From the NCBI GenBank assembly GCA_030145245.1, contig JAQYWC010000082.1:62001-126000 (forward strand): DNA of 64,000 bases, given 5' to 3'. Below the pieces are notes generated by a model. That model did no database searches. It had not been told where the DNA came from and was given only the letters and a program-made list of their open reading frames with translations. This stretch comes from Desulfobacterium sp. GTDB taxonomy: Bacteria > Desulfobacterota > Desulfobacteria > Desulfobacterales > Desulfobacteraceae. Both the position numbers and the translations under genes were made by a program. The stretch's first letter is position 1, and the number at the start of each line of letters is the position of its first letter. Below are positions 16,872 to 25,591 of the stretch, one piece after another.

Positions 16872-17855
16872 ATGACTAAAGTGAAGCAGACAAAGAAAAA
16901 GAAAGCGACCGAGAACAAGACCAAGACCGAAAAACCATCCACACGAAAAGGGTACCTTGTGCCCAAGGATAAAAAAGTATCCTCCAGCAAGGCCCTTGTC
17001 AAGGCTGACCCCCTTCAGAGTTATCTTGCCGAGATCAACAGGTACAGACTGCTCACCAGGGAGGAAGAGGTGGATCTCGGGACCAAGATAAAAGAAGAGA
17101 ACGACAGTGACGCCGCCTACATCATGGTTACCTCCAACCTCAGGCTCGTGGTGAAGATCGCCCTGGATTTCCAGAGAATCTGGATGCAGAACCTGCTGGA
17201 CCTCATCCAGGAGGGGAACATCGGCCTTGTTAAGGCCGTGAAAAAATTTGACCCTTATAAAAAGGTCAAGTTCTCCTACTATGCATCATTCTGGATAAAG
17301 GCCTATATCCTGAAATTCATCATGGACAACTGGCGCCTTGTCAAGATAGGAACCACCCAGGGACAGCGTAAGCTTTTTTTCAGGCTGAAAAAAGAGAAGC
17401 AGAAACTGATCGAAGAGGGCTTTGATCCGGGTCCCAGACTTCTTTCCGAACGAATGGGAGTGTCAGAGCAGGAGATCGTTGAAATGGACCAGCGGCTGGA
17501 CGGCTGGGATCTCTCCCTTGACGAACCCCTTAGAAATGATTCAGACACTGAACGAATCGAATTTATCAACGTGGAGAGCGACTCCACCGAAGAGAGGGTT
17601 GCAAGAAAGGAGATCGAGGATATTCTCCATGTCAGGGTAAAAGAGTTCACCGACACCCTTAATCAGCGGGAGCTGGACATCTTTACCAAAAGAATATTTT
17701 CGGACGAACCCTTCACGCTCCAGGAGATCGGAGAGGAGTACAGCATCTCCAGGGAACGGGTAAGGCAGATCGAAAACAATATCATCAAAAAGATGAAAGA
17801 ATATTTTAAAAACGAAATGCCCGATTTTGATGCCTACGACCACAGCCGCCCCTAA
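16872..17855 (+). CDS. rpoH: RpoH-like sigma-70 family factor (group 3)
   Basis: 327 residues. A lysine-rich N-terminal tail (1-45) precedes region 1.2/2.1 (PLQSYLAEINRYRLLTREEEVDLG). Region 2.2 NLLDLIQEGNIGLVKAVKKFDP and region 2.3/2.4 VKFSYYASFWIKAYILKFIMDNWRLVKIGTT match RpoH-type factors. Region 4 ends in EEYSISRERVRQIENNIIKKMK. It should direct RNA polymerase to heat-shock or related promoters; assignment as RpoH rather than another group 3 factor is by pattern only. AAGGA precedes the ATG. The two downstream lipoprotein genes are close enough to be co-transcribed. Confidence 0.85.
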   Translation: MTKVKQTKKKKATENKTKTEKPSTRKGYLVPKDKKVSSSKALVKADPLQSYLAEINRYRLLTREEEVDLGTKIKEENDSDAAYIMVTSNLRLVVKIALDFQRIWMQNLLDLIQEGNIGLVKAVKKFDPYKKVKFSYYASFWIKAYILKFIMDNWRLVKIGTTQGQRKLFFRLKKEKQKLIEEGFDPGPRLLSERMGVSEQEIVEMDQRLDGWDLSLDEPLRNDSDTERIEFINVESDSTEERVARKEIEDILHVRVKEFTDTLNQRELDIFTKRIFSDEPFTLQEIGEEYSISRERVRQIENNIIKKMKEYFKNEMPDFDAYDHSRP

Positions 17856-17901
17856 ACCACGGACTGTAGAAACAGGGACAAACGGAGAATAACACCCCAA
17901 T

Positions 17902-19641
17902 ATGAAACAAACACGATGCTTTTTCTATCTGCTGGTATTGGCCCTTGTGGCGGGAGGCTGCGCACCGGTTTCAGGCCCAGCCCAAACCAATGAGTTGCCC
18001 CAGGCACCCCCCGGAGCTGAAGATGACCTCCAGGAGTCATCCTATTACCACTACACCCGTTCCGAGCTCCACAAAAGACAAGGGGAATACGACAAGGCCC
18101 TGACTTCGCTACTCAAAGCCGTGGAAAACGATCCTGCCTCCTCCTTTTTAAAGAAAGAGCTGATCGCCCTATACCTCCATAAAAAAGAGACATCCAAGGC
18201 CCTTGAAACTGCACAGAACCTGGTGGCGCTTGAACCTGAGGACACTGATTCCCTGCTGATTCTTGGAAAGATGAGACAGATGCTTAACCAGGAAAGCGAA
18301 GCCAAGGATATATACCAGAAGGTTCTTCAACTCAATCCCGACCAGGAGAACATCTACCTCATCCTCGGACGCATGCACATGGACTCGGGCAACACGGACG
18401 AAGCGTTCCGCCTCTATACAAAAATGGCCGAACGCTTTCCTGACTCCTACGCCGCACACTTTTTCCTAGGCAGGATCCATACAATAAAGAAAAATCCCGA
18501 ATATGCGGAAAAAGAGTTTCTAAAGACCCTGGAGCTCAACCCGCCCCTGGTGGAACCCAGGTTCGAGCTCATCACCATCTACCAGAATCCGGTCACCCCA
18601 AAAACAGCCCCAAAGATTGTCAGGCTCTACAAAGAGATCCTTGAGATAGACAGCAACAACATACGGGCGGCACTGGAACTCCCCCTCTTCTACCACAACC
18701 ATGGTAACAAGAAAGAAGCCGCAACTCTTCTGGCCGAAATGGGAGAAAAAAGCTTACAGAACCGCGGCATCACCATAATAACCGCACGGGAGTTCATCGG
18801 ATCAAAACGATACAAGGACGCCTCGGTGGTTTTTACGGGGATGCTCAAAGGAGCCCCCCGGGACTCAACCCTCCACTACCTGGCAGGGATCTCGTTTGAC
18901 AGCCTGAAGCAGACAAAGAAGGCTATCAAGCACTTCTTAAAGGTAGCCCCCGACTCCGAACACTACAAGAAGACCATCGTCCACATCGCCTTTTCCTACA
19001 GTGAAAACGACCAGAAGGAAAAAGCCATAGCGTTCCTTGAAGCCAAGCACCAGGAGCTCCCCCAGGATATCGACATCATCATGTACCTTGGCTCGTTCTA
19101 CGAGGAGGGTCAACACTATGAAAAGGCCATTGCCCTGCTGCATAAGGGGATTGCCATATCTGACACCAACACGGCCCTGATCTTCCGGCTCGGCATAATC
19201 CAGGACAAGTCAGGAGAAAGAGAGGCGTGCATCGAGTCCATGAAGCGGGTGATCGAACTCGAACCCACCAATGCCAATGCCCTGAACTATCTTGGCTACA
19301 CCTATGCAGAGATGGGAGAAAACCTTGCCATGGCCGAGGAGCTGGTATCCAGAGCCCTTGTCATCAAGCCGGAGGACGGTTTCATCACCGACAGCCTCGG
19401 ATGGATCTACTACAAAAAGGGACTTATCTCAAAGGCTGTGGCAACCCTTGAGAAGGCGGCTGACCTGACCGAGTTCGACCCGGTGATCACCGAACACCTG
19501 GGGGATGCCTACAGGGAAGACAACCGCCTGAAAAAGGCCCTTGAGGCCTATAAGAAAGCCCGGTCAAAATCCACAGGGAGCAATCCCGGCCTGGACACCA
19601 AGATAAAACTTCTGGAACAGCGGTTAAATGCGCCCCAATAA
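17902..19641 (+). CDS. TPR-repeat lipoprotein
   Basis: 579 residues with a lipoprotein signal (FFYLLVLALVAGGC; Cys about residue 20), so likely anchored on the periplasmic side of a membrane. The remainder is a long run of tetratricopeptide repeats, for example SALLKAVENDPASSFLKKELI-type units early and TNANALNYLGYTYAEMG and FITDSLGWIYYKKGLISKA near the end. TPR lipoproteins act as scaffolds in envelope assembly or trafficking. Its stop overlaps the start of the next lipoprotein gene by 14 bases, indicating a shared operon and probably a shared complex. Confidence 0.88.
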   Translation: MKQTRCFFYLLVLALVAGGCAPVSGPAQTNELPQAPPGAEDDLQESSYYHYTRSELHKRQGEYDKALTSLLKAVENDPASSFLKKELIALYLHKKETSKALETAQNLVALEPEDTDSLLILGKMRQMLNQESEAKDIYQKVLQLNPDQENIYLILGRMHMDSGNTDEAFRLYTKMAERFPDSYAAHFFLGRIHTIKKNPEYAEKEFLKTLELNPPLVEPRFELITIYQNPVTPKTAPKIVRLYKEILEIDSNNIRAALELPLFYHNHGNKKEAATLLAEMGEKSLQNRGITIITAREFIGSKRYKDASVVFTGMLKGAPRDSTLHYLAGISFDSLKQTKKAIKHFLKVAPDSEHYKKTIVHIAFSYSENDQKEKAIAFLEAKHQELPQDIDIIMYLGSFYEEGQHYEKAIALLHKGIAISDTNTALIFRLGIIQDKSGEREACIESMKRVIELEPTNANALNYLGYTYAEMGENLAMAEELVSRALVIKPEDGFITDSLGWIYYKKGLISKAVATLEKAADLTEFDPVITEHLGDAYREDNRLKKALEAYKKARSKSTGSNPGLDTKIKLLEQRLNAPQ

Positions 19642-20401
19642 ACCCCACCTCCTCAACCTGTTCCTCCTTGGTGCTACCCTGGTCCTATTGACCGGATGCG
19701 CAGGCCTGACACCCAGGGACGCCCGGATCCAGGATCCAAGGGCAGCGTTTCTTGCAGCCCGGGTAACTTCCATCAACCATGGACTTCAAACATTTAAAGG
19801 CACGGCCCGGGTAACCCTGACAGAGGCGAACACAAGCCAGCGGTTCAGGGTTGCCTGGGCTGCTCATCTGCCCGACAAGATCCGTTTAACAATTCTCAAA
19901 AGTGGCCTCCCCCTGGAAACCATCCTTGCCGACGGAACCCAGGTGTTCTTTGTTTCCCACACGGGCGAGCACTCGCCCCATCGGATCAAGGCCTCCAACC
20001 CCTCATTGAAACCAGTGATCTCCATGCCGGTCCGGATCCAGGAGATCATCTCCCTTTTAGCCGGACAGATTCCCATGGAGTCCTTTGACAGGGCCACGCT
20101 GTCAACAGCCGGGCCAGCATCCGAAACCACCCTGATGCTGACACGAAAGTGGAGGGGAACAGTGGGAACGGTTCGGGTTGACCCCAAGGATCAGATCCAT
20201 GGATTCCAACGTCTCAAAAACAACAGGGACCCGATTTATTCGGCAGAACGCAAAAACCTGAAAAGCTATGGAATCCATACCATACCGATGAAAACCGTTA
20301 TCTATGATCCTTCGGGCAGAACCCTGACCCTGGAGATTACTAGTTTTTATCCGGATGTTCCTGTAAAAGAGTCGGTATTTTCCTTGACAGAAATCGAATG
20401 A
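19628..20401 (+). CDS. LolB-like / DUF4292-type lipoprotein
   Basis: 257 residues with a lipoprotein signal (LFLLGATLVLLTGC). The mature part shows the GTARVTLTEANTSQRFRVAWAAHLPDKIRLTIL pattern of strands seen in LolA/LolB-like beta-barrel half-folds that bind acyl chains, followed by a lipid-handling-type FYPDVPVKESVFSL end. By family it would take part in moving lipoproteins or other acylated molecules between envelope membranes (inference). The start lies inside the preceding TPR gene, so translation is coupled. Confidence 0.7.
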   Translation: MRPNKPHLLNLFLLGATLVLLTGCAGLTPRDARIQDPRAAFLAARVTSINHGLQTFKGTARVTLTEANTSQRFRVAWAAHLPDKIRLTILKSGLPLETILADGTQVFFVSHTGEHSPHRIKASNPSLKPVISMPVRIQEIISLLAGQIPMESFDRATLSTAGPASETTLMLTRKWRGTVGTVRVDPKDQIHGFQRLKNNRDPIYSAERKNLKSYGIHTIPMKTVIYDPSGRTLTLEITSFYPDVPVKESVFSLTEIE

Positions 20402-20414
20402 TGATAATTATCAT
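20384..20414 (+). promoter_or_regulatory. Possible mrp promoter with palindromic operator
   Basis: TTGACA at 20384-20389, inside the 3' end of the lipoprotein gene. It is followed by a perfect 14-bp palindrome ATGATAATTATCAT (20401-20414) where a -10 box would fall. The palindrome resembles the core of Fur-type sites but is shorter; the regulator is unknown. Confidence 0.4.
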
Positions 20415-20459
20415 GGAGTGATTATTCATAATCCCAAATCAAAGGAGATATAATATATT

Positions 20460-21323
20460 ATGCTTTATGACAACATGGACCAGGCTAAAAAAGGGGGCGG
20501 CTGCCCTTCCCAGAACAAGGAAAAATCCCAGGAGCAGCTCCAGGAGGAGATGATCACAACATCTCTTTCAAAGATAAAGAACAAAATTTTCGTGCTGAGC
20601 GGCAAAGGCGGCGTAGGAAAGAGCAGTGTATCTGCAAACCTTGCCGCAAGCCTTGCAAAAAAAGGATTTAAGACAGGCCTGATGGATGTGGATCTCCACG
20701 GCCCCTCCATTGCCCAGATGTTTGGAATGACAGAACTTCTTGACATCTCCGAAAACAAGCTTCTGCTGCCGAAAATGATCGGGGAGAACCTCAAGGTCGT
20801 TTCCATCCAGGCACTGATGCAGGACAAGGACCAGGCAATCATCTGGCGAGGCCCGGCAAAGACAGGAATGATCAAGCAGTTTGTCGGCTCCGTAGAGTGG
20901 GGAGATCTGGACTTCCTGATCATCGATGCCCCTCCTGGAACCGGTGATGAACCCCTGACCGTTGTCCAGACCATCAAGGACGCCAAGGCGGTTGTTGTGA
21001 CCACTCCCCAGGAAGTAGCCCTTGCCGACGTCAGAAAGTCCATCTCCTTCTGCCGAACCGTCAAGATGGAGACCCTGGGCCTTCTGGAGAACATGGGACC
21101 CTACAAATGCCCCCACTGCAACGAGACCATCGAGCTTTTCAAGAGCGGCGGCGGACAGAGAACAGCGGAAAAAGAGGGTCTTAATTTCCTCGGCTCCATT
21201 CCCTTTGACACCGAAGTTGTTAAGTCCGGTGATGCCGGATCTCCAGTTGTCCTGGAGAACGCGGAGAGCGAATTTGCAAAAGCCTTTGAAGCCGTTGTGG
21301 CAAACATCACCAAGCAGCTGTAG
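20460..21323 (+). CDS. Mrp/NBP35-family P-loop ATPase, FeS carrier
   Basis: 287 residues. After a polar N-terminal tail containing one cysteine (GGGCPSQNKEK) comes the deviant Walker A FVLSGKGGVGKSSVSANLA. The Walker B-like FLIIDAPPGTGDEPLTV and a C-terminal CPHC (in YKCPHCNETIELF) follow; the CPHC pair ligates the bridging FeS cluster in this family. It should deliver FeS clusters to apoproteins in the cytosol. AAGGAG sits 12 bases before the ATG, a rather long spacing. Upstream lies a promoter-like element with a palindrome. The dGTPase follows after 12 bases. Confidence 0.9.
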   Translation: MLYDNMDQAKKGGGCPSQNKEKSQEQLQEEMITTSLSKIKNKIFVLSGKGGVGKSSVSANLAASLAKKGFKTGLMDVDLHGPSIAQMFGMTELLDISENKLLLPKMIGENLKVVSIQALMQDKDQAIIWRGPAKTGMIKQFVGSVEWGDLDFLIIDAPPGTGDEPLTVVQTIKDAKAVVVTTPQEVALADVRKSISFCRTVKMETLGLLENMGPYKCPHCNETIELFKSGGGQRTAEKEGLNFLGSIPFDTEVVKSGDAGSPVVLENAESEFAKAFEAVVANITKQL

Positions 21324-21335
21324 TAAAGGGGCTTA

Positions 21336-22502
21336 TTGAGTGATATAGAGACAAAACCGGGGTGGATGAAGGATATCCTCAACCAAAGAGAGAGGGAATT
21401 TTTCTCCCCCCTGGCCTCGTTCAGCGAGGATGGGAAACGGCGGTCACCGGACAATCGCCTTGACGACGGCTACCGCCAGGCGTTCAGCCTGGACGCCGAC
21501 CGCATCCTCAACTCCCTTGCCTATACCCGGTACATAGACAAGACCCAGGTTTTTTCCCTCATAAAAAACGACCACCTGACCCATAGGGTTCTCCATGTCC
21601 AGCTCGTCTCAAGGATTGCAAGAACCATCGGCCGGTTCCTGGGCCTCAACGAGGACCTGATTGAAGCGGCAAGCCTTGGCCACGACCTTGGCCATCCGCC
21701 CTTCGGCCATGACGGAGAACGAATTCTGTCAAAGCTGTGCCAGGACAACGGCGCCGGACACTTCCACCACAACGTGCAGAGCATCCAGTTCCTGGAACGG
21801 CTTGAGCGTAAGGGCAATGGATGGAACCTGACCCTCCAGACATTGGATGCCATCCTCTGCCACAACGGCGAAGTTCATTCAAAAAGACTCAAACCCGAAA
21901 GGAACAGGGGCTTTTCCGGGTTTGACGCACTGGTCAAAGAGATGAAGACCCTTGAGCGCCCGCTCCCCGTGCCCATGACCCTGGAAGGATGCGTGGTCAG
22001 AATGGCGGACACCATTGCCTATGTGGGAAGGGACATGGAGGATGCCGTGCGGCTCAAGCTGATACAACGGGAGGAACTGCCCGAATTGAGCCGGGATCTC
22101 CTGGGCATTACCAACGGCACCATCGTCTTTAAACTGGTGACGGACCTGATCTCCAACAGCCTGAGAAAACCCTGCCTTTCCTTTACCGGAGAGGTCTCCG
22201 AGGCCCTCAAGCAGCTGAAAGCGTTCAACTACGAGAGAATCTACTCCGACCCCGGCATCAAGGAGCACCTGAAACCGGTCAAGGAGATCTACATCTACCT
22301 GTTTGACCTCTATCTCAACGACCTTGAGACCGGAAAACTCGACCAGCCCATGCTCAGGCGCTTCCACGACGGCCTCTGTGATGCCTACAAGGAGAGCCAC
22401 TCCCATGTTGAGATTGTCAGGGATTTCATCTCCGGAATGACGGACTCGTTTTTTATCCGCCAGGCACCGGAAGCCATGCAGCCCCACTACATCGAAAGAT
22501 AA
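21336..22502 (+). CDS. dGTPase-like deoxynucleotide triphosphohydrolase
   Basis: 388 residues reading from a TTG start at 21336 with AAAGGGG four bases upstream; an in-frame ATG at 21364 is the alternative. HD-superfamily metal ligands are visible in HRVLHVQLVSRIARTIGR and in the block GHDLGHPPFGHDGE. Later, MADTIAYVGRDMEDA provides the distal Asp. The family hydrolyses dNTPs to deoxynucleoside and triphosphate, shaping dNTP pools. It sits in a tight plus-strand group, mrp - dgt - UPF0280. Confidence 0.9.
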   Translation: MSDIETKPGWMKDILNQREREFFSPLASFSEDGKRRSPDNRLDDGYRQAFSLDADRILNSLAYTRYIDKTQVFSLIKNDHLTHRVLHVQLVSRIARTIGRFLGLNEDLIEAASLGHDLGHPPFGHDGERILSKLCQDNGAGHFHHNVQSIQFLERLERKGNGWNLTLQTLDAILCHNGEVHSKRLKPERNRGFSGFDALVKEMKTLERPLPVPMTLEGCVVRMADTIAYVGRDMEDAVRLKLIQREELPELSRDLLGITNGTIVFKLVTDLISNSLRKPCLSFTGEVSEALKQLKAFNYERIYSDPGIKEHLKPVKEIYIYLFDLYLNDLETGKLDQPMLRRFHDGLCDAYKESHSHVEIVRDFISGMTDSFFIRQAPEAMQPHYIER

Positions 22503-22506
22503 CCCC

Positions 22507-23232
22507 ATGTTCCAGAACCGTACTTACCGAAGCCTGTCAAAACGAAAAGGCCTTGTGGCCTTCGGCGCCACGGTCAAAGAGACCGACCTGCACATCCAGG
22601 CCCAGTCGGATCTCAAGGATACAGCTGTCAGGTCCGTGCTCAAGGCCCGGGAGATGATCGAATCCTACGGCCGGACCGATCCCTCTTTTTTAACCTCCCT
22701 TGTGCCTGTCAAAGCAAAATTCCCGGCCCCGGATATTGCCCTTTCCATGATCGAGGCGGGAAACCTTGCCAATGTCGGTCCCATGGCGGCCGTGGCCGGC
22801 GCCGTGGCCGAATTTACAGGCAAAAAGCTCCTGGCGACCTCAAACGAGGTGATTGTGGAAAACGGGGGAGACATATTCATGAAGCTTGACACGGAAGCGG
22901 TGTTCGGCATCTATGCCGGAAATTCCGTGCTGAGCATGAAGACCGGAGTCCGTATTCAAAACCAGGGGAGCCCCGTGGCCCTGTGCACCTCGTCCGGCAC
23001 CCTGGGCCATTCAAAAAGCTTTGGCAGGGCAGATGCGGCAACCGTTGTTTCCGCCTCCTGCGCCCTTGCCGACGCCACAGCGACCGCCCTCGGCAACCTG
23101 GTTCACACCGAATCTGACATCGAAGGCGCCATTGAACAGGGCGCCGCCATCCCGGGAATCCTGGGAATCATCATCATCAAAGGAAAAAGCCTTGGCGCCT
23201 GGGGCGACCTTGAACTGGTGCGTCTCTCCTGA
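22507..23232 (+). CDS. UPF0280 family protein (ApbE-like fold)
   Basis: 241 residues. It contains the family blocks DIALSMIEAGNLANVGPMAA, NEVIVENGGDIFMK, TSSGTLGHSKSFGRADAATV and ALADATATALGNLVHTESDI. The NGGDIF and TSSGT...ADA arrangement recalls the flavin-transfer ApbE fold. Function is not established; the family is common in anaerobes. It begins four bases after the dGTPase stop. Its 3' half exists in broken copies downstream (24016-24245 and 25552-25591), so this is the intact copy of a locally duplicated gene. Confidence 0.85.
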   Translation: MFQNRTYRSLSKRKGLVAFGATVKETDLHIQAQSDLKDTAVRSVLKAREMIESYGRTDPSFLTSLVPVKAKFPAPDIALSMIEAGNLANVGPMAAVAGAVAEFTGKKLLATSNEVIVENGGDIFMKLDTEAVFGIYAGNSVLSMKTGVRIQNQGSPVALCTSSGTLGHSKSFGRADAATVVSASCALADATATALGNLVHTESDIEGAIEQGAAIPGILGIIIIKGKSLGAWGDLELVRLS

Positions 23233-23266
23233 CCAAACAGGAAGCCTGTAGAAAGCCCCCCCCTGA

Positions 23267-23330
23267 TCAGGCAAGGTCTCCTGTTGCCGCTTCCACCGCT
23301 GCTAAAATGCTTCCATCCCATATAAGCCCC
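23267..23330 (-). pseudogene. Remnant of hutH 3' end (first copy)
   Basis: Reads GSILAAVEAATGDLA then stop on the minus strand, matching the C-terminus of the intact HutH (GSILAAVETATGALA) with a few substitutions. About 64 bases of hutH remain, with no start or body. It begins 34 bases after the UPF0280 stop. Confidence 0.8.
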
Positions 23331-23456
23331 TCCCCCTCGTATCCTAAATAACTGTGGGATGGTCCAATAAGGAAGGGGGCGCGATTGTGAAGATCCTGAA
23401 TTTTATGCCTGGGCGACAGGGAAAGACGCTTAGAATCACTTTTTGTTTGGAATTTT

Positions 23457-23894
23457 TCAACCAATGGGAGTAAGTGTCACATCGAAGCCCAGTTGCTTGA
23501 GTCCTTTGATGTGAAAACGGAGTTTGGCAAATTCAGACAAGTTATCAAGGGCCGGCACTCCGTAAATTTCCATATATTTTTTATGTTTTCCTATCATATC
23601 GTCATACTCCGCTTGACATTGTTCCGTTTCAGACTCTTGAACCTGCTGGTCTTTGTGTATATTTGAAATCATGGCATCCACTTTGGAGGATAGAGCTTTA
23701 CCGCACTTAATCCAGCCTGAAATTGTTGAGGGTTTTACACCGGCAAATTTGGCCAAATCCCTATTAGTATAAGGATATTGATCTTTCGCTTGATGCAATA
23801 TCGAGGCAATATTGTGCTCAACGCGCTGCTGTTTTTCGTTCATGTGAATATCTCTCTTGAACTGCAATTTGGCCCAAAGGTTTTCCTTACTCAT
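23457..23894 (-). CDS. Small helix-turn-helix DNA-binding protein
   Basis: 145 residues; AAGGAG five bases before the ATG. A helix-turn-helix is visible around YTNRDLAKFAGVKPSTISGWIK (about 42-63), of the XRE/Cro type. It is followed by a charged helical linker and a C-terminal part ending LRFHIKGLKQLGFDVTLTPIG that I do not recognise. It is probably an autoregulating repressor: a perfect 13-bp inverted repeat lies 27 bases upstream of the ATG. It sits among broken copies of the neighbouring genes, suggesting acquisition or rearrangement. Confidence 0.7.
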   Translation of the reverse strand: MSKENLWAKLQFKRDIHMNEKQQRVEHNIASILHQAKDQYPYTNRDLAKFAGVKPSTISGWIKCGKALSSKVDAMISNIHKDQQVQESETEQCQAEYDDMIGKHKKYMEIYGVPALDNLSEFAKLRFHIKGLKQLGFDVTLTPIG

Positions 23895-23920
23895 AATGTC
23901 TCCTTGCGTCTTATTGATCC

Positions 23921-23950
23921 TTCAATTGAATTCATCCGAATTCAATTGAA
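23921..23950. promoter_or_regulatory. Perfect 13-bp inverted repeat, probable operator of the HTH gene
   Basis: Arms TTCAATTGAATTC and GAATTCAATTGAA separated by ATCC; each arm is itself rich in palindromic CAATTG and GAATTC. It lies 27 bases upstream of the HTH gene's start, where its promoter should be. No T-run follows, so a terminator is unlikely. Confidence 0.65.
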
Positions 23951-24015
23951 CTACACATGAGAGCATCTTGCGCTGTCAGGCTCTTTTTTCTCTTAGAACT
24001 ATTACCCCTAACGTC

Positions 24016-24245
24016 CCGCCCCCTGACATTGCCCTTTCCATCATCGAGGCAGGAAACCTTGCCAATGTCGGTCCCATGGAGGCCGTAGCTGGCGCTGTGG
24101 CCATTCAAAAACTTTGGCAGGGCAGACACGGCAACCGTTGTTTCCGACTCCTGCGCCCTTGCCGATGCCACAGCGACTGCCTAGGCAACCTGGTTCACAC
24201 CGAATCGGACATCGAAGACGCCATTGAACAGGATGCCGCCATCCC
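24016..24245 (+). pseudogene. Internally deleted copy of the UPF0280 gene
   Basis: Near-identical to 22728-23150 of the intact gene (for example GNLANVGPM and GNLVHTESDIE are both readable) but lacking about 199 bases between GCCGTGGCC and ATTCAAAAA. It also carries a one-base loss and an in-frame TAG, and lacks both ends. At 24243-24268 it runs into about 26 bases resembling the antisense of hutH codons near its end. Confidence 0.85.
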
Positions 24246-24347
24246 GTATAAGTTCCCTGACAACCTCACTTTGGCGCTGGGTTTGTTACACGCGACACAA
24301 GGAATAATGTCAAAGCCATAGACCAAGATCCCGACAGTCAGATACTG

Positions 24348-25538
24348 TTATAAGGTGTTCGATCGACCGCCAGGCTTTTTACTCTTTTTTTCCATGTCCA
24401 CAATCATGATCATGGTTCTGTAGGTATTGACCAGGATTTCAAAAAAACGTTTTTCATAGCTGGTTATTTTTGACCTGTAGTTAAAGGCGATGATGGACAG
24501 GTCCGCTTCATTGTATGTAATAAAATTGCGGATAGGTACATCAATGAAAGCCAGCACCCTGGGATCAAGGGGATTTTTTTTCAGGAAGGTTGCCATAGAA
24601 TCATAATCGTCAATATCGTCGGTTATGATTTGGGCTTTTTGTCTGGAAATATTTATGGGGGCGGGGGATTCATTGTTAATCACAATAGCGTCTGACTTCT
24701 CAATCCGGTTTGCTGACAGCTTGAAGACGGACCCTACAAGATTATTGCCCTTATCCATCCTGGTGATGAAAACCGCTTCATAATCCTTTAAAAGAAATGA
24801 GGAGAGGTGTTCGAATTCTCCGCCGGTTTCAACAAGCTCTCCCAGGTCATGGATCAACGCCCCCGAGTACCGCAAAAGATCCTGTAGTCTGAAGTCATAG
24901 GCTTTTCTCAGGGAAATATCCTGGAACCAAACGAGTATAGGCCCGGAGCGGTCCCCCTCTTTCATCCGGGTGGCATTGATTTTGTACCATTTCATGGATA
25001 TTCCGGAAAAGGCTTCTATGGATGGCGTATGGGAATCATCAGAAGGGGATGTATCTGCTATTTTCACAATACCGTCCAGTGCTTCCCGGTTTAAAAAACC
25101 TTCGATATTACGGATCGCGTGCTTTTGAAACAGATGAGAGGTTTTCCCCACGGAAAGAAGAACGTTGCCCTTGAAATCCATGATAAAAACCGGGGCCTCG
25201 GCCTGGGCAGGCAGTTCCACCAAGGCACTGAGGTGCCGCTGCCGATATTTGATGTTTGACCGGGTAATGACCTGGACAAACATGGGGACCATAAAGGGAG
25301 CCATACTGTAATTATGGGTGAATAAACAAATGGTAAACCCGATAATCGCCGCATTGATATAGATCTGAATCCCGAAAAGTTCTTTCAGGACAAACCCAAA
25401 GTAGGTGCCTAACTCGAATTCGATTTTTGCTGCCGCCATATTCAATCCATCATACTTGATCCATGGATAATTAATAAGGAGGAGCCCCCCGGCCTTACCG
25501 GGGAGACTCTCGGAGTTTGACATTGCGAGGACATACAA
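24348..25538 (-). CDS. PAS-type sensor protein of unknown output
   Basis: 396 residues from a TTG at 25538 preceded by GGAGGAGG; an ATG five codons later has no ribosome site. There is a hydrophobic segment (INAAIIGFTICLF, about 60-72), then a PAS-like domain (VFIMDFKGNVLLSVGKTSHLF through ILVWFQDISLRKAYDFRLQDLL). The C-terminal half is GAF-like (FEHLSSFLLKDYEAVFITRMDKGNNLV onward) and ends in a basic tail. No kinase, GGDEF or methyl-accepting domain is seen. It probably signals by protein contact. It lies within the rearranged patch between the UPF0280 gene and hutH. Confidence 0.6.
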   Translation of the reverse strand: MYVLAMSNSESLPGKAGGLLLINYPWIKYDGLNMAAAKIEFELGTYFGFVLKELFGIQIYINAAIIGFTICLFTHNYSMAPFMVPMFVQVITRSNIKYRQRHLSALVELPAQAEAPVFIMDFKGNVLLSVGKTSHLFQKHAIRNIEGFLNREALDGIVKIADTSPSDDSHTPSIEAFSGISMKWYKINATRMKEGDRSGPILVWFQDISLRKAYDFRLQDLLRYSGALIHDLGELVETGGEFEHLSSFLLKDYEAVFITRMDKGNNLVGSVFKLSANRIEKSDAIVINNESPAPINISRQKAQIITDDIDDYDSMATFLKKNPLDPRVLAFIDVPIRNFITYNEADLSIIAFNYRSKITSYEKRFFEILVNTYRTMIMIVDMEKKSKKPGGRSNTL

Positions 25539-25551
25539 GAATTTCCTCCTC

Positions 25552-25591
25552 CTGCGCCTGGGGCGACCTTGAGCTGGTGCGTCTCTCCTGA
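25552..25591 (+). pseudogene. Remnant of UPF0280 3' end abutting hutH
   Basis: Reads AWGDLELVRLS and stop, identical in protein to the end of the intact UPF0280 gene, and directly touches the hutH stop. This preserves what was probably the original UPF0280-hutH junction. The antisense of its left edge supplies the ribosome site of the PAS gene. Confidence 0.85.

Noticed and set aside
23267-23464. 65-codon minus-strand ORF
   Set aside because: Only its last codons match HutH; the rest is unrelated sequence joined to the remnant.
23921-23950. Intrinsic terminator
   Set aside because: The stem is AT-rich, no T-run follows on either strand, and it lies at a promoter position rather than after a gene.
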